From positions 27,042-91,041 of the forward strand of contig JAFVTX010000073.1 of assembly GCA_017503015.1 (NCBI GenBank): DNA of 64,000 nucleotides, written 5' to 3'. Under the pieces are notes generated by a model. That model was given only the letters and a program-made list of their open reading frames with translations, made no database searches and was not told the origin of the DNA. The DNA comes from Fibrobacter sp. Lineage in GTDB: Bacteria; Fibrobacterota; Fibrobacteria; Fibrobacterales; Fibrobacteraceae. Shown here in pieces: positions 24,868 to 32,291 of this stretch (position 1 is its first letter; each line of letters opens with the position of its first letter). The translations under genes were made by a program, and so were the position numbers.

Positions 24868-26355
24868 ATGAAAATGTTCAAAGAGAAATTCAATATGATG
24901 CCGTCTCGCACGATTAAAGCGATAGCATCTCTCTTGTTACTTTGCATTGTGTTGCTGCTCTCTGCCTGCAGCGACGAGACGGTACCCTCTGTACCCATGG
25001 ATAGCGCTATCCCGCAGGACGGCGATGGCGGTGGGGTTGTGGTAGATGTTGAGAATGCGGAAAACGTCCCGACTGGGGAACCTGGCGAATTGGACGGGGC
25101 AACCAATGTCCAAGGAACATCTTCTAGCGAAATGGCTCCTCTTGATCCGCCGATTTCTAGTAGCAACCAAAACGTAGTCTCTAGTTCTTCTGTCTCATCT
25201 GTACAAGTTACTACTGCTATTTCAAGTTCAAGCATCAAAGAACAAAGAAGTGGGACTTTTGTTGATCGGCGTAATGGCCAAGTCTATAAAACCATAACTA
25301 TAGGGAATCAAGTATGGATGGCAGAAAACTTGAAATATGAAACTCCTTATTCTCTCTGTTATAGTAACAATGAATCGAATTGCTCAATATTTGGCTATTT
25401 ATACCAGACCAATGCTTTACATAACAATTCGGTATGTCCCGACGGATGGCATTTGCCAAGTAAAAAGGATTTTTTGGAATTGATTTCAAATGCGGGTGGA
25501 GAACAAAATGCTGGTCTAACTCTTAGGGCGGATTCATCATGGATAGGAGAGAACGGCGTAGATGAGTATGGTTTTGCAGCGCTGGCATCGGGTTATTCGG
25601 TAAACCAGGCTAATCCATTCCGCGGGAAAGGGGAAGAGACCATGTTTTGGAGTAATGATGAAAAAGGTTTTTTGCACCTAACCGGCGAAATAGCGGAATA
25701 TGTGGAGAACGTAGACAATTCTTTGGATGCTTCAAAGCATTCGTTTTCTGTACGATGTGTGGGGGGAGGGGGCACAACGTTGTCTTCCTCATCACAATTT
25801 GCTGACAATCCCGGCTCAAGTTCTGCCGAGTCGCCTCCGGGAACATTTACCGATTCTCGTGACGGGCAAGTCTATAAATATGTGACTATAGGAAGTCAAG
25901 TGTGGATGGCGGAGAACCTGAACTACAAAACGTCGCCATCTTGGTGTTACGAAGGTTCTTCTTCCAAATGCGCCGAGTACGGTCGCCTCTACACTTGGTC
26001 GGCAGCGAAAACTGCATGCCCCGCGGGCTGGCACTTGCCCGATACAACTGAATGGCATTCTTTGTTCGATGCTGTGGGCGGAAGTTCCGTAGCAGGCGTG
26101 ATGCTCAAGTCTGCTACGGGCTGGGAGAACGATTGGAACGGAACTGACGCCTTCGATTTTTCCATCTTGCCGGCTGGCCGTTTCTACGACTATAATGGCT
26201 ACTTCTACGACGCCGGCAGAAGAGCGTACTTCTGGAGTTCTACGGAGTACCGTGATTTCTACGCGTACCACATGAATTTTGAATACGACTATGCGAGCCT
26301 GGACGAGGCCGGCAAGGACGTCGTTGGGTTCTCTATTCGTTGTCTTAAGGACTAG
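24868..26355 (+). CDS. Lipoprotein with two FISUMP domains
   Basis: 495 residues. Long N-region, then lipobox VLLLSAC (Cys near 34). A Ser/Val-rich linker (SSSNQNVVSSSS) spans about 85-125. Domain 1 (about 130-305): VDRRNGQVYKTITIGNQVWM, CPDGWHLPSKKDF, FAALASGYS, FSVRCVGGG. Domain 2 (about 325-495): TDSRDGQVYKYVTIGSQVWM, EYGRLYTWSAAKTACPAGWH, FSILPAGRF, FSIRCLKD. Domain 2 resembles the single domain at 21392 more than it resembles domain 1. The start codon is not certain; in-frame ATGs at 24868, 24874 and 24895 all precede the signal peptide. Confidence 0.87.
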   Translation: MKMFKEKFNMMPSRTIKAIASLLLLCIVLLLSACSDETVPSVPMDSAIPQDGDGGGVVVDVENAENVPTGEPGELDGATNVQGTSSSEMAPLDPPISSSNQNVVSSSSVSSVQVTTAISSSSIKEQRSGTFVDRRNGQVYKTITIGNQVWMAENLKYETPYSLCYSNNESNCSIFGYLYQTNALHNNSVCPDGWHLPSKKDFLELISNAGGEQNAGLTLRADSSWIGENGVDEYGFAALASGYSVNQANPFRGKGEETMFWSNDEKGFLHLTGEIAEYVENVDNSLDASKHSFSVRCVGGGGTTLSSSSQFADNPGSSSAESPPGTFTDSRDGQVYKYVTIGSQVWMAENLNYKTSPSWCYEGSSSKCAEYGRLYTWSAAKTACPAGWHLPDTTEWHSLFDAVGGSSVAGVMLKSATGWENDWNGTDAFDFSILPAGRFYDYNGYFYDAGRRAYFWSSTEYRDFYAYHMNFEYDYASLDEAGKDVVGFSIRCLKD

Positions 26356-26425
26356 TAGCCAACTTATGATATTTAAGAGACATTATTTGATATTGAATGT
26401 GTATTACCTTAAAAAAGGAGTAAAG

Positions 26426-26533
26426 ATGGAATTGATTGAAAGGATTATACAGTACATAAAGGGGAAAATTCAAAAAAGGAAAAAGGAACAGATTATAAAA
26501 AAGAAAATCAAAAAAATTCAAGATGACTTTTAA
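26426..26533 (+). CDS. Very small Lys-rich protein
   Basis: 35 residues with a good ribosome-binding site (AAAAAAGGAG, 5 nt spacing). The sequence starts MELIERIIQYIKGKIQKR and continues as one amphipathic, Lys-rich helix. It sits in the operon between a FISUMP gene and the interrupted nuclease-like gene. It could be a small toxin or antitoxin, or an accessory peptide; it could also be a chance ORF with a lucky site. Not recognised. Confidence 0.45.
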   Translation: MELIERIIQYIKGKIQKRKKEQIIKKKIKKIQDDF

Positions 26534-26571
26534 GAAAATAAATCATTGATTCAATAAAAAGGAAATTTAAA

Positions 26572-27363
26572 ATGAATGAGATTTATCGGGCAAATGTTAA
26601 CGAACGATACAAAAGTCTTTACTCAATATATTTGGGCAAGAAAATTTTGAAAGAGGGCCTATTAGAGGCAGGACAAGTGACAGTTGTTGCGGATTATGAA
26701 CCTCCAATTGATAAAAATGAGGATACATCCCTGGTTCTTACCTGTGGACTTAATGCGAATAATTCAATTTTATCGGGCCTGAAGAAACTGTATACTTTAG
26801 GTGTTTTAAGTGTAGGAGATAATCCCTATGAAGTTATAGATAAACATAGTATTCGGTTTACAAAAAAAATCAAAAAGCCGCTAGCGGACGAAACATTTTT
26901 GGACACAGGATTTGAAAAAAATCCCAGTGAAAATACAAGTATTGTATTTGAGCGAAAAAATTTGAAACACATACATATAGAACCATTTAGACCCGAAAAT
27001 CTCTCTTATTGGGAACCAAAATCTGAAACAGATATTTATATGGCTTGGGGTATTTTACAGGAATATACGGGGTACAAGTATTGTTGAGGGACAACTATTG
27101 CGTTGTTGAGAGATTTGGGGTATGAAGCGTCAAACGATACAAAACCAGATGCAATTTTAATAAATGATGCTACAAACTGTTATGAAATTGCCGAAATGAA
27201 AACACGTTCTTCTGATTTTGATCGAAACCACAAAAAAGAAGATATTGATGTTCTTGTTGTGTGGCATGATGATGAACAGGATAGATCAAAGTTGCCAAGA
27301 ACTGTAATAGAACTTTACCAAACAGCAAAGGATGCTTTGAATGATATAATGGATGAAGATTAA
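26572..27363 (+). pseudogene. PD-(D/E)XK nuclease-like gene interrupted by an in-frame TGA
   Basis: One reading frame from ATG 26572 to 27363, broken only by TGA at 27085-27087. The first part gives 171 residues ending TGYKYC. The frame then continues without shift as GTTIALLRDLGYEASNDTKP and on to the end. The second part carries KPDAILIND, then EIAEMKTRSSDF: a D followed after a strand by E-x-K, the PD-(D/E)XK nuclease core, then IDVLVVWHDDEQD, the typical third strand of such enzymes. With readthrough the protein would have about 263 residues. The truncated first half is AT-rich and unrecognised. Stop mutation, sequencing error or recoding cannot be told apart here. Confidence 0.7.
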
Positions 27364-27382
27364 ACAGAATCAAGGAGAGCCT

Positions 27383-28486
27383 ATGCGATTCAACAATGTA
27401 ACATTATGTCTAGTGGGCGTTGTGCTTGTGTTTAACGCCTGCGAGACTTCCACACAACCTGCGGTGCAGCAGACCGTCCAGGTACCAAGCGACGATGCCG
27501 CAACCCTGGAAGACCTGCCCAACTGCACCGGTAGTCGCGAGGGCGACATCGAGAGAGTAGCCTCGGAAAAGACGTTCTACATCTGTAGCGACGGCAAATG
27601 GGGGCCGCTTCAGATAACGAAGGAGACCGGGGACAATCCCAAAAGAGAAGACGGTTACGGTGCGGCGGCGTCAAACGGCACGCAGGATGACGACAATACG
27701 CCAACATCGTCGGTAACAGTCGTTCCCTCGTCATCTGGCATGGACATTCCGGCATTGCCTTCGGGGGATGAATCTTCGTCTTCGGCTAGCGTGATTCCGT
27801 CATCGGCAAGTGAGGTGGTGATAACGCCCTATCCAAGCGTAAGAGTGACTACTGTCTCAGCCATCGATTGCTCAAATGCGATGTACTGCCCGCAGGATTG
27901 CATGCACACGTCCGAAACAACCCGCTGCGGCAAGGTCTATACCGGCCTGGATGACGGGACCGGGACCCAGGGCTACCTATGGTCGTACACGGATTCAGAT
28001 AACGGAGGGACGAGTTCTTTTTATTGGCCTTCAGGGATGGCCTTCGGCAGTTTCGAGGTCCCCTCCAGGGACAATCTCGGCTATCTGAAGGGGACCGCCC
28101 AGTTCGGGAGCGGCTTCGAATACCCCTTCGTCCGCCTGGGTTTCCATATTGCAGGCGAAAAGAAATCTGCGGATATCACGACATGGGGCGGCATGTGCCT
28201 GGTCTATTCCGCGACACAGGACTTCTATCTCATCGTCAGGTTCAACGGTGACGATGAGGCGACCGGCTCCGACCTTATCCAGGCGAAGATTCCCTTGAAA
28301 AAGGACAAGTCTCTTGCCAATGTAACTTGGGCCGATTTCATACAGGAAGGCTGGGGGACTGCCGTAGACAAGGGAGAGGCAATCGCCAAGGCCGCTCGCA
28401 TTGAAATTGGGTTTAAGGGAAGTGCCGGAACGACCAATGACTTTTCCATCTATGCCATAGGCAAGTACGGCACCTGCGACTGGTAG
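27383..28486 (+). CDS. Lipoprotein with C-terminal carbohydrate-binding-like domain
   Basis: 367 residues from ATG 27383 (AAGGAG 6 nt upstream). Lipobox VLVFNAC. Residues 20-110 include an N-terminal segment with two Cys (LPNCTGSREGDIERV, TFYICSDGKWGP), a pattern common at the start of Fibrobacter surface lipoproteins. A Ser-rich linker follows (SSSGM, SSSSASVIPSSAS). The last 190 residues form a beta-rich domain (GYLWSYTDSDNGGTSSFYW, FVRLGFHIAG, RIEIGFKGSAG, FSIYAIGKYG) reminiscent of CBM11/CIA30-type jelly rolls; this is a pattern judgement. Higher GC than the preceding genes. It is the last gene of the run, followed by a terminator. Confidence 0.75.
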   Translation: MRFNNVTLCLVGVVLVFNACETSTQPAVQQTVQVPSDDAATLEDLPNCTGSREGDIERVASEKTFYICSDGKWGPLQITKETGDNPKREDGYGAAASNGTQDDDNTPTSSVTVVPSSSGMDIPALPSGDESSSSASVIPSSASEVVITPYPSVRVTTVSAIDCSNAMYCPQDCMHTSETTRCGKVYTGLDDGTGTQGYLWSYTDSDNGGTSSFYWPSGMAFGSFEVPSRDNLGYLKGTAQFGSGFEYPFVRLGFHIAGEKKSADITTWGGMCLVYSATQDFYLIVRFNGDDEATGSDLIQAKIPLKKDKSLANVTWADFIQEGWGTAVDKGEAIAKAARIEIGFKGSAGTTNDFSIYAIGKYGTCDW

Positions 28487-28513
28487 ATGAAATTCTCCCT
28501 CTTTTAAAACCAC

Positions 28514-28539
28514 AAGCGGCTCCCCATCGGGAGCCGCTT
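28514..28539. terminator. Bidirectional rho-independent terminator
   Basis: Perfect 11-bp stem AAGCGGCTCCC / GGGAGCCGCTT with a four-base loop, between convergent genes; A and T tracts flank it. Confidence 0.8.
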
Positions 28540-28562
28540 AGATGTTTTACAAGTTTGGAAAA

Positions 28563-28826
28563 CTACTTTCCCAGAATCGCTTCTTCGGAAAGGTTGAACC
28601 GTCGGGTCAAAATTTCTATGGAAACTCCGTCTTGGAGGAGCCCCCTGGCCGTGTTCAATTTGTCTTCGTTGGCTTTTGCTTCAAGTTTTTGTTGCGTGTC
28701 GGCAATCTGTTGGCGAAAAACATCACCGGCGCTCACAAAGCCGTATTTCTGTCCTATGCTCTTGAAGGCCATGCTCAACTCCTCGATGAGGTTGTCATCT
28801 ACGTACTCTTCTAAATATAAACTCAT
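28563..28826 (-). CDS. Small protein with Rpn/PDDEXK-transposase-like C-terminus
   Basis: 87 residues from ATG 28826; longer starts at 28859 and 28868 are possible and no Shine-Dalgarno settles it. Predominantly helical. The final 30 residues (ARGLLQDGVSIEILTRRFNL, then SEEAILGK) resemble the C-terminal helical motif of Rpn-family recombination-promoting nucleases, where A..LL..G.s.e.I....gLs.e.I is common. The nuclease domain is absent, so it is either a remnant or a small stand-alone derivative. An inverted repeat that looks like an operator lies just upstream at 28867-28906. Confidence 0.5.
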   Translation of the reverse strand: MSLYLEEYVDDNLIEELSMAFKSIGQKYGFVSAGDVFRQQIADTQQKLEAKANEDKLNTARGLLQDGVSIEILTRRFNLSEEAILGK

Positions 28827-28866
28827 TTTGACTTTTTGCCAATGTTGCCATTTTTCCATATTGAGC

Positions 28867-28906
28867 AAAAATTGCCTAAATTAGGTTGCCTAAAATAGGC
28901 AATTTT
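28867..28906. promoter_or_regulatory. Nested inverted repeat, putative operator and/or terminator
   Basis: TTGCCTAAAATAGGCAA (28886-28902) is a near-perfect palindrome; a half-copy ATTGCCTAAATTAGG is at 28871-28885. The outer arms AAAATTGCCTA / TAGGCAATTTT also pair. It lies between ttcA and the small gene at 28563. It could bind a regulator of that gene, or terminate ttcA on the minus strand. Confidence 0.5.
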
Positions 28907-28925
28907 GTCAAAATTTCATTTCGCC

Positions 28926-29648
28926 CTACAGCAGATAATCCATCCGTATATTCCGCATGCTTTCGAAGAGGTTCGCCTTGAGGGTGGAATTGCCCTTGGT
29001 AAGGCTCTTGATTTCTTCGCGGATGGATTTACGGTGGCTTGCCTTTGAAAACTCGCAGGTGCAGGTAAACCTGCGGATATCGGCGTCTTCGGCGTATTCG
29101 ATAATCTCCGATTCTTCGCAGTAGCATAGCGGACGGATAACGCTTACCGGGTATTTTTCGTAGGGCACCATGGGCGGCATGCCGCTGAATTCGCCCTTGT
29201 AGAGCATGTTCATCAGCAGGGTCTCCACGATGTCGTCCATGTGGTGGCCCAGCGCAATCTTGTTGTAGCCGTTTTCCCGTGCGAACTTGATAAGCTCGGT
29301 GCGGCGCTGGGTGCTGCACCAGTAGCAGTTCAGCTTGCGACCTTCCTTGAGTCGGCCTTCTACCGCCACGTCCTTGAAGTAGAAGGGAATCTGCGGATAT
29401 TGCTGCGCCATGCGTTCCAGAAATTCCCGGGGGGCCTTGTCCGCAAAGTCGCTCTGGATATGGATGGCCCCGATTTCGCAGTCGGGCAAGAACTTTCCCA
29501 TGCGGGCGGCCAGTTCCATCAGGAGCACGCTGGAATCCTTGCCGCCACTGACGGCAACCAGCACCTTGTCGCCGTCTTCAATCAGGCCAAAGTCGTGGAG
29601 TGCCTTGGTAATCTTCTTGCTGATGCGTTTGCGGATGGCGTTGGACAT
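28926..29648 (-). CDS. ttcA: tRNA 2-thiocytidine synthetase-like (TtcA family)
   Basis: 240 residues from ATG 29648 (a GTG 9 nt earlier is possible). TtcA puts a 2-thio group on cytidine 32 of some tRNAs, using ATP and an iron-sulfur cluster. The PP-loop SGGKDSS is at residues 34-40. CYWC (108-111) matches the two N-terminal cluster Cys of TtcA, and CTC at 196-198 supplies the third. LGHHMDDIVETLLMNMLYKG is the usual conserved stretch. It is somewhat shorter than E. coli TtcA (311) because the C-terminal extension is missing. TilS was considered, but the Cys pattern favours TtcA. Followed by dnaN upstream with a terminator in between. Confidence 0.85.
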   Translation of the reverse strand: MSNAIRKRISKKITKALHDFGLIEDGDKVLVAVSGGKDSSVLLMELAARMGKFLPDCEIGAIHIQSDFADKAPREFLERMAQQYPQIPFYFKDVAVEGRLKEGRKLNCYWCSTQRRTELIKFARENGYNKIALGHHMDDIVETLLMNMLYKGEFSGMPPMVPYEKYPVSVIRPLCYCEESEIIEYAEDADIRRFTCTCEFSKASHRKSIREEIKSLTKGNSTLKANLFESMRNIRMDYLL

Positions 29649-29660
29649 ATATTTCACATT

Positions 29661-29694
29661 AAAAAAGGGCTCGCTTGTGCGACACCCCTTTTTT
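29661..29694 (-). terminator. Rho-independent terminator after dnaN
   Basis: A-run plus GGG at one side and CCC plus T-run at the other (AAAAAAGGG ... CCCCTTTTTT), with an inner stem TCGC-TTGT-GCGA. It lies 20 nt past the dnaN stop. Confidence 0.75.
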
Positions 29695-29714
29695 AGTTTG
29701 TTTGCACCTTGCGG

Positions 29715-30836
29715 TTAGTCGTCGGTCAGGTGGGTGGGCATCAGCAAGAAGCTGAAGTTCAGGCCTTCGCCAACGGGCTCGATGATGCAGGCGCCAATGG
29801 GGTTGTTCATCTTCATCACCGTTTCTTCGGACTTGCACATGCTGAAGATTTCAGAAATGTAGCGTCCGTCAAAGCCGATGCTGAAGGAGCCTTCGCCGTT
29901 GTGGGTCACGGAGAGGGCTTCGCGGGAATCGCCGCCCACATCCGGGTCAGAAGCGCTGAGTTCCAGGTTGTTGCCTTCGAACTGCAGGCGCACCTTGTGG
30001 GTGCGGGCGTTGGCCATAGAAATCACGCTGCGCATCTTGTTCAAAAATTCTACGGTGTTCAGCTGCACGGTGCGTTCAAAGTTCTGGGGAATCACCGCAC
30101 GGTAGTTGGGGTACGGTCCTTCGTAGAGCTTGGAAATCACCTGGATGGATTCGGTGCTGAACAAAATGTGGGTCGAAGACGCACGGGCCTCGATGGTGGC
30201 ATCGGCCTTGGCCATGTGCAGAATCTGTTCCAGGGGCTTGCGGGGGACGATGACGCCATTGCTCAGGCTTGCGCCTTCTTGCTCGATGGCGGCACGGCCC
30301 AGACGGTGACCGTCGGTTGCAATCATGGAGACCTTGCCGTCGCCCGCTTCCAGGAAGATGCCGTTCAGGCTTAAACGGGTGGAGTCGGTAGAGGTGGCGA
30401 ACTTGGTCTTTTCGACCAGGAATTCCAGTTCGCTCTTGGCAAAGTTCAGAGTTTCGCCTTCGTTCACTTCGGGGAACGGCGGGAAATCGCTGGCGTCGAA
30501 ACCGGTGATGCTTGCCTGGCCCTTTTCGCTCCAGCGGATCTTGGCGAGGTAGTTTTCCACATCTACGCTTACGGTAGTGATGCTCGGATCTACGAGGCTC
30601 TTCACCAGTTCCAGAAGCTTGCGGGCGTTGATGACCACGGAACCATCGCGTTCACCTTCGACTTCTACCTTGACCCTGATGCCCAGGTCCAGATCCGTCG
30701 CGCTCACCTCGAGGACATTGCCTTCGAGCCTAAGGGCGAAGTTATTGAGAATCTGGATAGTGGACTTGTTCGGCACCGCGTTGACGGCGGCGCTAAGAGC
30801 ATCCAGGAATACAGCTTTTTGGATTTGGAATTTCAT
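29715..30836 (-). CDS. dnaN: DNA polymerase III beta subunit (sliding clamp)
   Basis: 373 residues, normal length. It forms the ring-shaped dimer that tethers Pol III to DNA. Typical parts are the N-terminal KFQIQKAVFLDALSAAVNAV, the domain 2 stretch STRLSLNGIFLE followed by SMIATDGHRLGRA, the domain 3 segment FDGRYISEIF and the C-terminal NFSFLLMPTHL with the (M)P(T/M)RL-like ending. The gene is not next to dnaA here. A 50-residue membrane protein gene ends 3 nt before the start, so the two are one transcription unit. Confidence 0.97.
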   Translation of the reverse strand: MKFQIQKAVFLDALSAAVNAVPNKSTIQILNNFALRLEGNVLEVSATDLDLGIRVKVEVEGERDGSVVINARKLLELVKSLVDPSITTVSVDVENYLAKIRWSEKGQASITGFDASDFPPFPEVNEGETLNFAKSELEFLVEKTKFATSTDSTRLSLNGIFLEAGDGKVSMIATDGHRLGRAAIEQEGASLSNGVIVPRKPLEQILHMAKADATIEARASSTHILFSTESIQVISKLYEGPYPNYRAVIPQNFERTVQLNTVEFLNKMRSVISMANARTHKVRLQFEGNNLELSASDPDVGGDSREALSVTHNGEGSFSIGFDGRYISEIFSMCKSEETVMKMNNPIGACIIEPVGEGLNFSFLLMPTHLTDD

Positions 30837-30839
30837 AGA

Positions 30840-30992
30840 TTAGGCACCCCTTTGAATGATAGTCGTTCCGACGAAAAATACTACAGCGATTACGGCCAGG
30901 GCCACGATGACCCACTTGTTCATGGAATTGGACTTTTTAGGCGTGAAATTCTTTGCATTCTGCATAGCACGCCTACGATCTCTCCGGCTCAT
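30840..30992 (-). CDS. 50-residue single-pass membrane protein
   Basis: ATG 30992, stop at 30840-30842. An Arg-rich N-terminus (MSRRDRRRAMQNAKNF) is followed by one transmembrane helix (WVIVALAVIAVVFFVGTTII). The positive-inside rule puts the N-terminus in the cytoplasm. It ends 3 nt before dnaN. Ribosome-binding signal is weak (GGAGATTTTTT). The size, start, membrane helix and gap of 3 nt all support a real gene. Not recognised. Confidence 0.7.
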   Translation of the reverse strand: MSRRDRRRAMQNAKNFTPKKSNSMNKWVIVALAVIAVVFFVGTTIIQRGA

Positions 30993-31055
30993 AAAAAATC
31001 TCCATTGTTTTATGGAGTAAAAACTACTATTTTAAGAGTGAAAAAAGGAACGCTT

Positions 31056-31340
31056 ATGGATAAAACAGTGCTAAATAAGCTGAAAAACCATGCCATGGGG
31101 TTTGCCTCTGCGACCCTGGTCCGTGTTGAACTGGCAACCGAAGAAAGCCGACTCAAGACCAAGTTCCAGGCCCTGGGGCAAAAGCTCTACGGGGCTGTGC
31201 AGGACGACCTTCTGAAAGCCATCAAGGACGACCCGTCGGTGGTGGAAATTATCGGCGGCATCGAAGAAAGCCAGAAAAAGATTGCCGAACTGGAAAAGAA
31301 GCTTTCCAAGGAATCTGCGGGGAAGAGTGAAAAAGCTTGA
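31056..31340 (+). CDS. Small coiled-coil protein
   Basis: 94 residues from ATG 31056, with AAAAAAGGAA upstream. No signal peptide. The C-terminal third (EESQKKIAELEKKLSKESAG) is a charged coiled coil. No family recognised. The stop overlaps the M23-like gene by 14 bp, so they are translationally coupled. It may assist that protein, but there is no direct evidence. Confidence 0.65.
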   Translation: MDKTVLNKLKNHAMGFASATLVRVELATEESRLKTKFQALGQKLYGAVQDDLLKAIKDDPSVVEIIGGIEESQKKIAELEKKLSKESAGKSEKA

Positions 31341-32157
31341 GGTTCATGTTTTCCCGAGCAAGACCTCGGCGCCCAAGAACTACAAGATTTCCCTGACCAG
31401 GGTAATCGTGATGGTGGTTCTCCTGGCTTGCGCCATTCTCGGGTTCGTGCTGTTTTCGCCCCAGAAGATTGTGGCGAACCTCTCCGACGGAAACGTGCTT
31501 TCGGTGTACCGTCAGAACATGGCCATCAAGAAGGAGATTAAGGATATCCGCCAATCGGTGGACGAGTCCATCCTCAAGGCCGAAGAAACCAGGCTCTTGC
31601 GGGACAGCACCGTAAGCCTCAGCGGGCTCGGGTTCACCCTGGAAGAATCCGGCCGGGACATGCGTTCGGGAAGCGAACGCAAGAGCCTTGCCGAAATCGA
31701 GAAGACCTTCAGGCGCCTGCTTGCCCGGCTGGAGCAGGATTCCGTGACGGCGGCTATGGTGCCTGTGCTGCACCCATTTAAGAACAGCCACGCCGTCAAG
31801 AACCGTTTCGAAATGATTTACGACCACTTTACCGAGCAGGAACTGCCCCATCGTGGCATTGATTACGTGGCTGCCGTGGGCGATACCGTAGTGGCCACCG
31901 GTGCGGGCGTCGTGGCCGAAGTCCGCAACCATCGCGGGTTCGGGCTTTCCATGAAAATCGAGCACATGCCGGGCATCAAGACGTTTTATGCCCATCTGGG
32001 GCAGGCCCTGGTGCAGCCGGGCATGCGCGTTCGGCGCGGGCAGCCCATCGCCATCATCGGCGAGAGCGGCACGGAGTCCAGCGTGGCGCTCCATTACGAA
32101 ATCCGCCTAGACGGCACTCCCATAAACCCGGAGGACTACTTCATAACGAAACAGTGA
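31327..32157 (+). CDS. Membrane-anchored M23/LytM-domain protein, probably inactive
   Basis: 276 residues from GTG 31327 (GGGGAAGA just upstream). A transmembrane helix (VIVMVVLLACAILGFVLF) is followed by a coiled-coil segment (NMAIKKEIKDIRQSVDESIL) and a LytM domain. HRGID gives the HxxxD zinc ligands, FYAHL gives the family His, and VALHYEI holds the last zinc His. The family sequence there is H-x-H; the first, catalytic His is Ala. This makes hydrolysis unlikely and suggests an EnvC/NlpD-like activator of amidases. The domain order (membrane helix, coiled coil, LytM) agrees. Located in the envelope facing the periplasm. Confidence 0.82.
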   Translation: MKKLEVHVFPSKTSAPKNYKISLTRVIVMVVLLACAILGFVLFSPQKIVANLSDGNVLSVYRQNMAIKKEIKDIRQSVDESILKAEETRLLRDSTVSLSGLGFTLEESGRDMRSGSERKSLAEIEKTFRRLLARLEQDSVTAAMVPVLHPFKNSHAVKNRFEMIYDHFTEQELPHRGIDYVAAVGDTVVATGAGVVAEVRNHRGFGLSMKIEHMPGIKTFYAHLGQALVQPGMRVRRGQPIAIIGESGTESSVALHYEIRLDGTPINPEDYFITKQ

Positions 32158-32160
32158 TAT

Positions 32161-32291
32161 GAGAGTAATGAGTTATCAGTAGTCAGTTATGAGTTTTTAT
32201 ATCCTCACCTCGCACTCCACATTACACATCTCTCATCTCCCTAGATCCTAGCCCCTAGATCCTAAATCCTAACCCCTATCCCCTAACCCCC
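32161..32291. repeat. Two classes of degenerate 7-nt repeat arrays
   Basis: 32163-32198 has heptamers of the GAGTTAT class (gagttat, cagtagt, cagttat, gagtttt). 32203-32240 is a C-rich class (cctcacc, ccacatt, acacatc, tctcatc). 32241-32289 is a CTAGATC/CTAACCC class (ctagatc, ctagccc, ctagatc, ctaaatc, ctaaccc, ctatccc, ctaaccc). The arrays fill the whole gap between two genes and run to the ATG of the HAD gene, leaving no Shine-Dalgarno. Confidence 0.8.

Noticed and set aside
26572..27363. Selenocysteine at the in-frame TGA
   Set aside because: No hairpin of SECIS type was seen directly after the TGA, and the position is not a known redox site; the possibility is not disproved.
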